Shown here piece by piece: positions 30,801-42,034 of a DNA stretch of 64,000 bases. The notes below the pieces were generated by a model. The model ran no database searches, had not been told where the DNA came from, and worked only from the letters and a program-made list of their open reading frames with translations. Origin of the DNA: Phytophthora colocasiae (Eukaryota; Oomycota; Peronosporomycetes; Peronosporales; Peronosporaceae); the NCBI GenBank assembly GCA_018806915.1, contig JAGKQI010000083.1, positions 744,001 through 808,000 on the forward strand. Reading direction: 5' to 3'. How positions within the stretch are numbered: position 1 is the first letter of the stretch; each line of letters starts with the position of its first letter. Both the position numbers and the translations under genes were made by a program.

Positions 30801-32459
30801 AAACCTATCGACAGCCATCCAGTTGTTGTTCTGGATGCCCACAAACGACTTGTTCCCGTAAATGTTCCTGGAGAATTGTATATCGGTGGAACGGGTGTTG
30901 CTCATGGCTATTGGCACCGTCCAGAGCTTACGGAGAAAGCGTTCATTCAGCATGAAGATATTAAAGAGATCTCATCACAACCGAATCAAGGACGTTGGTA
31001 CAAGACTGGAGATTTGGTCAAGTGGCTCCCCAGTGGAGATCTGGTATTTCTTGGACGTACTGACGCACAAGTGAAGCACCACGGGATGCGAATTGAACTA
31101 CAAGAAGTACGTAACGTTCTCTTACGCCATGAGAGCATCAAAGCTGCTGAGGTTCTTTCCATTCCACAGTTTAAAACTCTCGGTCAGAAACGACGACAAA
31201 TCTCTTTAATTCTCGTCGCTTTCGTCATGCCAAATGAAAGTATCAACGATCAATCAGTTGGGGAAAAATATCCGGATACGTTGCGTGGTTACCTGAATGA
31301 ACACCTACCGATTCACATGGTGCCTCAGTCGATTCAAATTGTGAGTAGTTGGCCTCGAACACCCAATGGGAAAATTGATCTTCGAGCGCTTGCAACTTTT
31401 GCAGATTCAGATCGACATAATGGTCGAGTTAATGGAGATATCAAACGAGCTAGTAAAGGATCGGAAATCACGGTACAGTTGGCTACAGACATCCTCCGGC
31501 AGGTTTGGATCCAAGCTCTTGGACTCAGAGATGACGAAGAAGAGAATCTAATGTCCAAGTCTTTCTTTGAATTAGGTGGAGACTCACTGGCTGCTATCCG
31601 CGCTATAGCTCTTGCTCAAGCTCGAGGTCTTCCTTTGGCCTTGGAACAGTTCTTCCGGACGTCGTCATTGCTTGAAATGGCTACAAGTGCTGCTTCTATC
31701 GTGGATTTAAAGAAATGGACGTCCGAGACGATGGTTCCGCTTAATTGGTCTACGAAAGAGCCCACTGCACTGACACTTTTCCTGTTTCATGATGCTGATG
31801 GAACAGTCTGGAAACTGTTGGAATTGGCCCGACAATTGCCATTTGAAGTCGTGGGTGTACAAGCTTCTGAGTTTAGCGCGCAAACTAAAAGTATTGAGGA
31901 GCTCGCTAGGTTCTACTGGAAGTCTATCCGTGAACGTCAAAGTGAGGGTCCATATGCTTTTGGTGGTTATTCTTTTGGTTGTCGCGTGGCTCACGAGGTA
32001 GCACGGTTAGCTGTAAACAAAGGACAGGTAGTTCTACCTCTCGTTCTACTTGACGGACTACCTTTCGAAGTGCAGCAAGTCTCTAAAGCTGACAAGGAAG
32101 CAGCTCGACGTCGGATTAAAGACTACGCGGTTGAAGCGTTCAGTGACGAGCTGCTAAGGCCATTGGGAAAGAACTACCGCAAGTTCTGCGCTATGGAAGA
32201 AGCGTATCAGCCTTACACAAGGGCACATGTTGAAGCTACTGAGACGTCCATTTGGCTTTCCGCAGACTTGTACATGACGCAGAGGTGGAGTGCAGATACC
32301 TGTCAATACCGAACATTTGGAATTGACATCACAACCGTAGCCACCTTACGAGACTGTACACATTTGACGATGCTTCGCCACCCAACAGTCAAGGACATAG
32401 CGCGAAGGATTCGACAGCGCACGCAGATGATTCGACAGGGAGAGATGGAACAACATTAA
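27809..32459 (+). CDS. Single-module non-ribosomal peptide synthetase (C-A-T-TE)
   Basis: Exons 27809-30202 and 30270-32459, with a 67-nt intron (GTACGT donor), give 1,527 residues. After about 95 N-terminal residues comes a condensation domain: SYAQLQMF, KHEALRTCF, the active-site LHHIVTDA near 243-250, YRDFAVWQ, MGYFVNTLPLR and QHPLF. The adenylation domain (about 616-1170) has WTYQEL, YTSGSTGNPKGVVV spanning the splice junction, NEYGPTEAS, YKTGDLVKW, GRTDAQVKHHGMRIEL and PNGKIDL with the catalytic Lys. The carrier domain has FFELGGDSLAA, whose Ser takes phosphopantetheine (about residue 1236). The thioesterase (about 1295-1527) has GYSFG, LLDG and a C-terminal HLTML. Such enzymes activate an amino acid, join it to a donor and release the product. 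A leading C domain with no upstream module implies a donor supplied in trans. Product unknown. Confidence 0.93.
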
Positions 32460-32711
32460 ACGTAGCATAACAAAGCTAACTGTCAATACAATGGTTGTCG
32501 GCCATTATCTCGCACTGAACTACTCGAACTTCTCGCAAGTCGCATTTCAGCACCGCGGAGCACCACCCGAAGCCTCGGCAGTATCTGAGGAACGCATTCT
32601 GCTCAATATGTTTTTATTCAAATCGCTTAAAACATAACGCGTAGTACTTTCAACGCTCCGGGTCGAAGCTACAAGCATCCTTCCTGCATTTCATTTAACT
32701 TGAGTGAGAAC

Positions 32712-34731
32712 ATGCCAGTGAACCCACCTCTGCTAGCTGTAGCGCTTATCTTCCGCTCCGACGATGTCATCAGCATTGTGTCAGCCTACGTAGACTCATC
32801 TGTAGAACAACCACTGCACAAAGCGTGTAAGTTTGGGTCTGTCGCGTTACTCGATCGCATTTGGAACACTACAGTAGATCTGGAGTCCAGTGGTTGGGGG
32901 CTTTGGTCCGTGAGGAACCTGCTTCGGACGCAGAAATTGTATGGGAAGCTGCAGTTTTCGTTGTGTCTGCTGGAAGCTTTGCTCAATGGCTTTTTGATCG
33001 ATTCCCGTACGGTGTTCGACAGAAAGTGATCTGTGAGGCTGCAAACGTTGGAGCGTTGGAAATCCTCCAGTTCTTTCGCGCTAACGGTATGGCACTATGA
33101 AGATGATAATGTAGACGAATGGGACGAGGAGAGAGAAGACTGGGAGAAAGGGATTCATCAATTTTGGTGGTTACGATGCCACTCACGCCGCATTGGCTGG
33201 ACACACAGACCTGGTCAAGTGGATATACTTGACTGAGACAAAAGAGGAGAGAAGATACTTCTATACGCCGATAAAAGCTGCTCTCGGTGTTGGGAACATT
33301 GAGCTAGGTCAGTGGATACAGAACCAAGTCGACCCGGAGCAATACGTAGAAGGATCCAAGGTATTACGTAGCGCTGCTGCTCATGGGCTTGTGGAAACTC
33401 TGCAGTGGTTCCAGGACAATGAGGAGTACACTTTGTGGGATACTGGGACGTTGATTAAGGCAGCAGAAGCCGGACAGCTCGAAGTGGTGCAGTGGATCAT
33501 CGACCGAGACCGACATGACGACACGCTCGGATACGAAAGTGATAGTCGTTGGAATGGAATTGGACGACGTCGTACGTACATGACTTGTTTAGGTGGAGAA
33601 GCAAGTCTTTCCATTCATGCTGCTGCCATTACCGGACATTTGGAAGTCGCGAAGTACCTCTATGTCAATATCGAGAAACCGTGCAACGAAGCAGAAAAAG
33701 AAACAGAGGAGCGCAGGCGAAACTGTACGGTTAATGCTCTATTGAGTGTCTTATCGTACTCCGACAGGAGTATCGTACGTAAAGTATCGGGGGAGACGAT
33801 GCTGTTGGCTGCGGAAAGAGGGTATCTGGACGTGGTCAAGTGGCTCTACACCGTGTACCATGAAGATCCTGCTGTGAGTCTGTTTTGGGCCTATGGGAAC
33901 ATTAGTGAAAATGGATACGACAAACATGTTCGTAATACCAAACCGGTATTGTGCAGTGTGGTGGATGTAGCAGCAGGTAAGGGGCATCTAGCGATCGTGC
34001 AGTATTTGCTTCGAGTTGGAGGCAAAGCTGAAGACGAACCAGTTCACAAAAGGCGACACACTGAAACATACCAAGAACTGAGCAATGATGATGAAGCACC
34101 AACCATTGCAGCGTGTACTACCGTAGCGATGGACCATGCTGCTGCTCACGGTCACCTGGACGTTGTGCAGTGGTTCCATGCTAATTGCTCGCAAGGCTGC
34201 ACTACAGATGCAATGGATCTTGCTGCGTGCAATGGTCATTTGGAGACTGTGAAGTGGCTACATGCCAATCGAAGTGAAGGGTGCACCACCAACGCAATGG
34301 ATAAAGCTGCGGGAAATGGCCATCTATACGTGGTCAAGTGGCTGCACGAGCACAGAAATGAGGGCTGCACGACCGATGCCATGGATCATGCGGCAGGCGG
34401 AGGCCACTTCGAATTGCTAAAATGGCTTCATGAAAACCGGTTGGAAGGTTGCACAGATAGAGCAGCGAGCAAAGCTGCTGGCGGTGGCCACCTGCGCGTA
34501 CTTCGGTGGTTGTTCGAGAATCGGAAGGAAGAATTTACCACCAACGCTATAGAGCACACACGGGGACGTTACTTTGAAGCGGTGCTCATCTTCCACAATA
34601 TCGCTCAAAAAGGGCTTGCCAATGGCATTGAGGCCATGGATGCTGAGGCTCAGCCTGAGCAGTCTGTCACCTCGATTTCCGATTACTATCACGACATTGC
34701 CTGGCGTTTGTTGACCCCGGAGGAGCTATAA
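32712..34731 (+). pseudogene. Ankyrin-type repeat protein, frameshifted copy
   Basis: Starts like its neighbour at 37136 (PPLLAVALIFR, SSVEQPLHKACKFGSV, WSVRNLLRT). The frame breaks near 32965-32975, where the copy lacks part of the CLLEVAKFNRVDIAQWLF segment, and it continues in other frames to about 33110. A long open stretch from about 33170 to the stop at 34731 then carries repeats such as GHLEVAKYLY, GYLDVVKWLY and GHLAIVQYLL. Five or more regular 28-residue units follow (GHLETVKWLHANRSEGCTTN type). The short 28-residue unit is a known variant of the ankyrin repeat in oomycetes and giant viruses. The N-terminal breaks suggest a pseudogene, but the 3' stretch could still be made if an internal ATG is used. 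Ankyrin repeats mediate protein binding; no partner can be named. Confidence 0.75.
33379..33631 (+). repeat. Left arm of near-identical inverted repeat
   Basis: Reverse complement of 35021-35273 with a single mismatch seen (near 33517). Lower similarity continues on both sides, roughly from 33190 to 33700. Part of the ankyrin pseudogene. Confidence 0.9.
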
Positions 34732-34859
34732 GGTCCAGTTTTCGGTTGATACGCGTTCATATTCGTCACTGGTTTCTCTATCGCTTTGGAGCTCCTGTTC
34801 TTGATACGTTTGATACTCCTGCGTAGTTGATCACGGTGGAGGAACAAAGCTACCGAAGA

Positions 34860-35490
34860 AAACTGGTGAAACAGCTTCATGATGTCTGGGTATTGCCGAA
34901 AGCACTTTGATAGTTCGGTTATCCGGTGGGTCAATTTGCGCTGCTCTGTTTCTTCTTCTGCTTCGTTGCACGGTTTCTCAATATTGGCATAGAGGTACTT
35001 CGCGACTTCCAAATGTCCGTTAATGGCAGCAGCATGAATGGAAAGACTTGCTTCTCCACCTAAACAAGTCATGTACGTACGACGTCGTCCAATTCCATTC
35101 CAACGACTATCACTTTCGTATCCGAGCGTGTCATCATGTCGGTCTCGGTCGATGATCCACTGCACCACTTCGAGCTGTCCGGCTTCTGCTGCCTTAATCA
35201 ACGTCCCAGTATCCCACAAAGTGTACTCCTCATTGTCCTGGAACCACTGCAGAGTTTCCACAAGCCCATGAGCGGCAGCGCCATGTAATATCTCGGGTTC
35301 TTCGAACTCCTCCTCCGGGACGACTTGGGTATGTATCCACTGACATAGCTCAATATTCCCAACACCGACTGCAGCAATTCTCGCCATGTAGTCATATCTT
35401 CTCTCCATCGCCTCGTTGACCGTCGCGAACAACTACTTGACCAGGTCTGTGTGTCCAGCCAAAGTCGCGTGAGTCGTCAAGAAAGTGTCG
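34860..35490 (-). pseudogene. Inverted partial ankyrin-repeat copy
   Basis: Minus-strand fragment matching the middle of the copy at 32712-34731. It reads from THATLAGHTDLVK (interrupted by a stop near 35430) through GNIELCQWI, AAAHGLVETLQWFQDNEE, GQLEVVQWII, GHLEVAKYLY and a degenerate EQRKLTHRITELSKCF. It lacks the N-terminus and all C-terminal repeat units and runs on into unrelated codons. It lies tail-to-tail with the first copy, about 130 bp after its stop. A 253-bp part is almost identical to the first copy, so the duplication or a gene-conversion event is recent. Confidence 0.8.
35021..35273 (-). repeat. Right arm of near-identical inverted repeat
   Basis: Reverse complement of 33379-33631 with a single mismatch seen. 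The loop between arms is about 1.4 kb. A transcript crossing both arms could fold into a 250-bp duplex. Confidence 0.9.
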
Positions 35491-35742
35491 GGAGAAACGA
35501 GGGTAACTGCTCCGGTTGGTGAATGTATCGATTTTCCGCTCTTGTTCCACGGAGATGAAGCATCCAGTCATGGCGTTTGATGCCATCTATTGTCAACACT
35601 CGTGTCTTTTATCCAAGCAGTTAGCGTGCATGGACAAGTCTATCTCGACATTTCCAAGTGTTTGTAGCCAAGTTGCCTGTAGCGGCAGTGACTTTGACAC
35701 AAATGCAAGGCGCAGTCAATTTCTTCCGCTTCTTCTTGCAGG

Positions 35743-36580
35743 TTCAAGACCGCAAAAACAAGAACATGTGAATGGATTTGTTGGTTGCTATCAGAAGTTT
35801 CAAGATATTATCCAGATCTGTTGAGGTCGCGTCCGTTGACACAACCGATGACGTTGCTACCGCTTCACCCTCGTAGAGCTCAGCAGCTCTTCCAAGACGT
35901 CCTGCTAGTAGAGTCAGAGCTAACACCTCAACTTTCAAACAAGTCTCTTCCAGAACGACTGAGAGAGCTCCAGGTAAGTCAAATGAAAGATCTGGGCAAG
36001 AGAACGCTTTATTGACTGTTTTACGTTGTAGAGACTGAATTTGATCGGGATCCATGAAGCCAAACGTGGAAGTCAATTCCAACTCATTCGAGACGATCGA
36101 GTTTCGAATTCTGTGGTGCTTATGCTGACTAAGGACGGATCAGCTCTGCAAGTTCTTGGGATTGACTTGGTCTCTGTTCCACTGGTTGACATCAAGGGAA
36201 TTACGCTGCATTCGACAATATCCCATGGCTTTTCACTTCGACTCGGAGAAGACGACAACGAAGATATTGCACGATTTAGTGTTCGAGATGTTTTCGTGGC
36301 TGGAAGTACTGAGATTTTGAACTGCTGGGTGGTAGCACTGACTTGTGGTGTCAACGCATATCAGCAGCAGCAGTCCAGGCAAGCAAGTGTCCAGACTGCT
36401 AAAGAGGCTGATCTCGTGTGGCAAGCTGTTCGTCTGCGTATCTTCGAGCTATCTCGAGTTGTGGGGATGTCAGCAGCAATTCAGATAGTTTTGATAGCAA
36501 TTCCAGATCAAGACTTGGATCAATCTGAAGCTCTTCGATACCGCCTGACGTTTCTCCAATGTAGTTCGACATACGACTGA
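35743..36580 (+). pseudogene. Fragment of a multi-exon gene with PH-like region
   Basis: Not a recognised gene. A plausible exon begins after an acceptor (CTTGCAG, ending about 35740) and runs to 35973 (ERLRELQ). A GTAAGT intron (35974-36031, TTGTAG acceptor) leads in frame to 36032-36580 (RLNLIGIHEAKRGSQFQLIR, then VLMLTKDGSALQVLG). The second part has alternating strands and ends in a helix with Trp (ILNCWVVALTCGVNAY), fitting a pleckstrin-homology-like fold. Neither a start codon nor upstream exons are found; the copied ankyrin sequence lies directly to the left. It is probably a gene interrupted by the ankyrin duplication. After about 36400 the frame loses coding character. Confidence 0.4.
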
Positions 36581-37135
36581 GAAGTATTGTCCAGTTTCCC
36601 AAACACATACTTGTTGATTCAATTTGGCCATGCAGTGTGTTGCTTTACGCTGTTCGACGGTTTAACGCCCGACGCGCTATGAACACATTCGCTGGGCTCG
36701 CACCGGGTAGGTATTGTAGTGGATGCCCCACAAAGCAAACACAGGTTGCATGGCAATTACCCCTTGAAATCATTCGTGCAACTTCTTGGTCCAGAATTCG
36801 ACGTGATATGCTGCAGCAGACCCAGACGCGTAACTCCCTGTCACTGCGGCTAGCGGTTGTTTATAAGGTCAGCAGTGGCGCACCAGTTGGCCTTGCGGTG
36901 GATCTGGGCTATCCGCGCACTGCAGCTGGCTCGATTGAATTCATTCTCAGACTGTGTGCATCGTCACTAACGGGCGTGGGAGATCCAGAATTCAAAGAAC
37001 TATGGTCATCTAGAGGATACTTGCCTTTCGGTAGGACAACCAGAGGGACACAAGGCAATTTGGCTTGGCATAGGCTTCCAGCACCCATTTGTCATCTTGA
37101 CTCCAAGTACCAAGTGCACCTACAGTACATCGATC
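36581..37135. other. Spacer with possible gene remnant
   Basis: A plus-strand open stretch (about 36637-37110) has fairly protein-like segments (AVVYKVSSGAPVGLAVDLGY, SIEFILRLCASS) but overlaps the start of the next gene in another frame and matches nothing I recognise. It may be the far end of the broken gene to the left. Confidence 0.3.
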
Positions 37136-39216
37136 ATGCCTGCCAGTCCGCCGTTGCTGGTCGTAGCGCTTATCTTCCGCCCCCGACCGGAGTTCGACGA
37201 CGTCGACCATGTCATCACCGCTGTGTCCGTCTATGTAGACTCGTCCGTGGAGCAACCGCTACACAAGGCGTGCAAGTTCGGGTCTGTGGAATTGCTCGAC
37301 CGCATTTGGAACAGTACTGCGGATCTGGAACCCGGTGGTTGGGGGGTCTGGTCTGTGAGGAACCTGCTTCGGACACATGAATTGTATGGGAAATACCAAT
37401 TCACGATGTGTTTACTGGAGGTTGCAAAGTTCAACAGGGTGGACATCGCTCAATGGCTCTTTGAACGGTTTCCGTACGGTGTTCGACGAGAAGTGATTTG
37501 TGACGCAGCGAAGGCTGGGGCACTGGAAATCCTCAAGTTCTTTCGCACCAATGGCATGGTAATCGGCAACGACGAGGAGAATCAATACGCTGAGGAGAGA
37601 GAGAGACAACCTGACCACCCAATCGGCGGTCTTGAAGCTGCTCGAGCCACTGTGGCGAAACGCGCCACGTGGATATACGCAGTGTACGAAGACACAACTG
37701 AGGTGGAGAGCGATGATAGCTCGTCCAACACTGAGTTAGCTGGATGGGTAATGGACCGATTTGAGATGAATTCAGAAGGCAGCGCTGCACTACTTGGAGC
37801 TGCTATGAACGGCAAGGTGGATGTTTTGCAGTGGTTCCAGGACAATGGTAACTACACTGAATGGGATGTCGGGGCGTTGATAATGGCAGCAGAAGCAGGA
37901 AAGCTTAATGTGGTGCAATGGATCATCGAGCGCGATGGAAACGACGACGAGCTCGGATACGAAAGTACAGGTGACAGTGTCTCTCGTGGCACATACATCA
38001 CTTGCCTCGGTGGAGAAGCAAGTCTGGCCATCCATGCTGCAGCCATTAATGGGCACTTGGAAGTCGCAAAGTACCTCTATGCTAGCATCGACAAACCACG
38101 CAACAAAGCAGAACGCCAACTAGAGCAGCGCAGACTGAGTCGCACGATCTACGAGCTACAGGATTGCTTTCAATTTTCACACCCGAAGAGTATCGACTTT
38201 ATCAAGGAAGTGTCAGGAGAAACGATGGCGATGGCTGCAGAAAGAGGGTTTCTGGATGTGGTCAAGTGGCTCTACACTGAGTATCGTGCTGACCCTAGTA
38301 TGAATTTGTTTTGGGCCCGTGGCTTTGTCAGTGAGACTGGTTACAGCGCACCTGACAAGGAATTTGGCTCTGAAGTTTGCAGTGTGGTGGATGCAGCAGC
38401 AAGCAAGGGACATCTAGCGATCGTGCAGTATTTGCTTCAAGTCGGGGGCAACGCAAGAAACGAACCGGCTCGGAAAAAGCGACGCCCTGAAGCGTACTCC
38501 GAACAGAGTATTCGTTCTGACGATCTGCCGATCGTTGCAGCGTGCACTACTATAGCGATGGATGCTGCTGCTGCTAATGGTCACTTGGACGTCGTTCAAT
38601 GGCTTCATGCTAATTGCTCGCAAGGCTGCACCATTGATGCGATGGATGTTGCTGCCCAAAAGGGTCATCTGGAGACTGTGAAATGGCTACATGCCAATCG
38701 AAGTGAAGGTTGCACCACTGAAGCGATGGATGGAGCTGCGGGTAATGGCCACTTGGAGGTTGTTAAGTGGCTACACGAGCACAGAAGTGAGGGGTGTACG
38801 CGTAACGCCATGAATCTGGAGGCCATTTCCAGTTGTTAGAGTGGCTTCATGAGAACCGGTTGGAAGGTTGTACGCATGATGCAATGCTTAATGCTGCTGC
38901 CTTTGGCTATTTGGATATTGTGAAATGGCTACACAAACATGGAGCACAGTTCACAACGCGAACAATGGATGATGCCGATTTTGGTAACCTACGCGTTCTT
39001 CGGTGGTTGCTCGACAATCGGAAGGAGGAATTTACCTGCAAAGGTATTCGTTTTGCAGCCCTATTAGGCCAGTATGAAACGGTGTTGATCTTACGCAACA
39101 TCCAGCAACAAGGGCTTGCCAAGAGAGTTGAGGTCGTGGATGCCGAGCAATTGGATGGCTGGATTTACGACTATTATAACGACTGCATGAGATTGTTGGT
39201 CCCAGAAGATCAATGA
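37136..39216 (+). pseudogene. Ankyrin-type repeat protein with one late frameshift
   Basis: The best-preserved member of the local family. From the ATG at 37136 it runs open for 567 codons to a stop at 38839. The order is: N-terminal domain (PPLLVVALIFRPRPEFDDVD, SSVEQPLHKACKFGSVELLD), degenerate repeats (AGALEILKFFRTNG, GKLNVVQWIIERD, GHLEVAKYLY, GFLDVVKWLY, GHLAIVQYLL), then 28-residue units. Compared with the copy at 34380-34410, about 10 bp are missing near 38816, which shifts the frame. The repeats continue in the next frame from about 38820 to a stop at 39216 (LEWLHENRLEGCTHDAM, GYLDIVKWLHKHG, LRVLRWLLDNRKEEF). If the shift is real, the product is truncated but keeps most repeats. An assembly or sequencing error is possible. 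Confidence 0.8.
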
Positions 39217-39756
39217 AGTTTGGAGACTGGTCACTAGCAGAACTGACAATGTTTTCATCCAACGTAGCGTAAATTTTACAACAGAGAGGCTGGTGAAGTT
39301 CACATCGTTCACGTGTACTGTTACATCATACAACTTGCATTGTTGTTCATGTTTGTGTATTCGATGCCCGACACGTCTGGCATAACGATGCAGGAGCCAA
39401 CAACGTAAGAAGACTGACTGTCAATGATCTATCATTGAAGAGAACGTTGTCGACGGCAGTTAGCCCCGTGACTCCACCCCTGCTGACTGTAGCATAGATC
39501 ATATTGTGTCAGTGTAGACTCATCCGTGGAGCAACCGCAAGGAGTGGGCACTGCAATATATACTTTGACAGTCGTGCAATATGTGCAGGCGACTCAGCGA
39601 GCCCATTATAACGAATCAAGCGGCGAAACTTGACCGAAACTTCGCATACAGATAGAAGGCATCTCCATGAACATATCCGCTACGCCTCACAGTGGAGAAG
39701 CACTTGCAGCGAGCGCACCACCGATATAAAGTACGGGATCAAAATCGCGGCGCGCC
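39217..39756. other. Spacer with ankyrin-family 5' remnant
   Basis: Mostly non-coding. Bases 39461-39539 match the first codons of the ankyrin genes (CCACCCCTGCTGACTGTAGC corresponds to the PPLLAV codons, followed by the codons for SSVEQP) with deletions, so a further family member began here and decayed or was removed when the Copia element arrived. Confidence 0.6.
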
Positions 39757-39974
39757 ATATCCAGTTACAAACCTGTGAATGCTGTTGTACTAGATTAGAA
39801 TATTACTAAAGAAGAAGCCATACATTAAGCCTGAACTGATGATGATGATAATGATTTACGTGTTCGCGTATCCAAGTTACCAAGGAACTCTCTCTAATAA
39901 AGCTCACTTCGCCTTTCACTGAGTACAACAAACATCTCTTCTTTCTACACTACTTACCCTACTCGCCAGAGGTT

Positions 39975-41811
39975 ATGAGCCCGAGACAAGCCTCAAGCGA
40001 CGACTTCCCACGACTCATCGGCGCCGAAAACTTTGACGTGTGGAAGACTCGCGTGTGCGCAGCACTCGATGGCAAGCACCTGCTCGGCTACGTGAAGCAG
40101 CTCGACCACGATGGTGTGTCAGAAGAAAGAGTGAAGAGAGCGCTAGTGACATGTCCGACGATGATGATCCTCCAGCCAAGGCTCCCAAGGACGCTGAAGT
40201 CGACTCTGACGCTGTCGACTACGAGGAGAACGACGACGAGCTTAATACCACCCTCGGACTCTGATAATGACTCCGGAGCCAGCTCAGATGGGTCGATCAA
40301 GCGCAACGAGCTTCCAGCCATCCGGCCGTTCAACTAGCGTGAAGCTCGCCGAGCACGTAAGCGCTCGAAGAAAGAGAAGCCTTAGCCTCTTACCCAGCGT
40401 GAGCGCCGTCGCCAAGAAGCCAAGACCAAAGCTTTCTTGATGAAGACGATGGACAACATGCGCGTGCGGCTGGTCAAGAATCTCACGACTTCGTACGAGA
40501 TTTTCAACTACATCTGCCCGAAGTACGAGGGAGCAGCCTTTCACGGTGACCCGTACTTCATCCAACACTACTTGATGGAGATCAAGTATGAGGAAGGATC
40601 TGACTTGACTGAATTCTTTCTCAAACTTGAGAACGCGATGAAAGTCGCGTCAAAAGCCACCGAGTTGGTGATGACAGAGGGGCAGAAGTCTATCTACCTG
40701 TTCCATTCGATGCCCAAGTCGTGGAAGGATGCTTTCCGCATTTGGAAGGGCCAACGGAAGTATATCCCGTATGAAGATCTCAAGCAGAGTATCGGAGGCA
40801 AGGTTCGTGACCTCCAAGCTCAGGAGCGCTACACCTTTGCCTGAGACTCCTGCAACCAAAAGTGAGCGAGCTCTTGTGGCAACTGGGCCTTATGCATCGC
40901 ATGCTCCAGAGCGCGACAATGCCAATATCTGCTCGTACTGTGATCGCCCACGCCACAACATTCGTCAGTGCCGCGGTCTACAAAAGGGCCTGCGTGATGG
41001 ACGAGTCAAAGCTGGAACGGTACTCTTAGCAAATTTTGCTTTCAAGGGTAACTCGAAGCGCGATCATCCGTATCGGAGCTCAAACAATGGGAACAACAGG
41101 CGCAGCTACAAGGAAAGCAACAACCGAGATTTTAAGGGCAACAACGGCAACAACAACAAGAAACACGGGAACGGTAGCAAACAACGTGGCCAAGAGCGCT
41201 ACAACGATCGCCCTCTCGAGTCAGACAATGGCAACGATGATGACAACGACAGTGATTCCGGCAACCGTAAGGTGTCTCAAGGACGTCGTGATACCGGTCT
41301 CATTGCTGTCGCTACCACAGTTAATCCCCAGTTTTGCCTTACCGCTCAAGCCAAGGTTGAACCTGACCCCACCTGGACGATCGACTCTGGCTGCACACGT
41401 CATGTGTCCCATGAATCCCAGTGGTTTACTGACATCACCACTAGTGGTGGATCGATCACTGTTGGTGGAAACAACCAGATCCCCATTGAAGGCATTGGAC
41501 GGGTCGAGCTGCAAATCTCTGACTCCAAGGGCAACAAACAGAAGCTTATCCCCCATGGTGTCTTGTACGCTCCCCAGCTCCAATTCAGCCTGCTGTCAAT
41601 TCCAGCAGCAGTGAAGCATGATTTTCGCTTTAGCTTTGACCGCAAACAGTGCGCTATGCAAACCGACCAGCGCTCAAGATCAAGGCACTCATGGCTAACA
41701 ACACGGACCTGTATCAGTTCCAAGCCAAGCCAGCGGCACCACCAGCGGCCCTTATTGCCTCAGGTAAGAAACGTTCCTTTCTGCTCTTACATAAACGCCT
41801 TGGACACCTAA
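39975..41811 (+). pseudogene. Copia copy 1 gag and protease region
   Basis: Gag begins at 39975 (RLIGAENFDVWKTRVCAAL), loses frame before a stop at 40335-40337, and resumes at about 40430-40844 with the retrotransposon gag core (EFFLKLENAMKVASKATEL, SIYLFHSMPKSWKD). A further frame change leads to a CCHC knuckle (CSYCDRPRHNIRQC), an Asn/Gly-rich linker and the aspartic-protease motif WTIDSGCTRHVS near 41377. The GAG-pre-integrase part follows, but copy 1 lacks one base near 41674 that copy 2 keeps, so its frame is lost there. These domains normally build the particle and process the polyprotein; this copy cannot. Confidence 0.85.
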
Positions 41812-42034
41812 CGTTAGTGTCTTGAATGACCTATCTAGGAGCCAAGCCATAGATGGACTCGACGAATCTGTACCTCTAGGTTAGAAGACAGATTTCTTCT
41901 ATGTTGCATGCACGTTAGCAAAGTCACACCGCTCCCCATTTTACTCTAATAGAGTTGTTAAACATGCCACATCACCTTTTGTCGAAAATCCATTCAGATA
42001 TCTGTGGTCCACTACTTGTGCCTAGTCTTACTGG

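Noticed and set aside
27809..32459. Two separate genes, a C-domain protein and an A-T-TE protein
   Set aside because: The break falls inside the A3 motif and a GTACGT...TAG intron restores it exactly.
36399..36608. Minus-strand 69-codon frame with helix-like pattern (LDLELLSKLSELLLTSPQLE)
   Set aside because: No start context, splice partners or homology; kept only as possible remnant sequence.
39757..39970. Complete LTR pair for Copia copy 1
   Set aside because: The left terminal region has no second copy near 44750-45054, so a pair is not shown.
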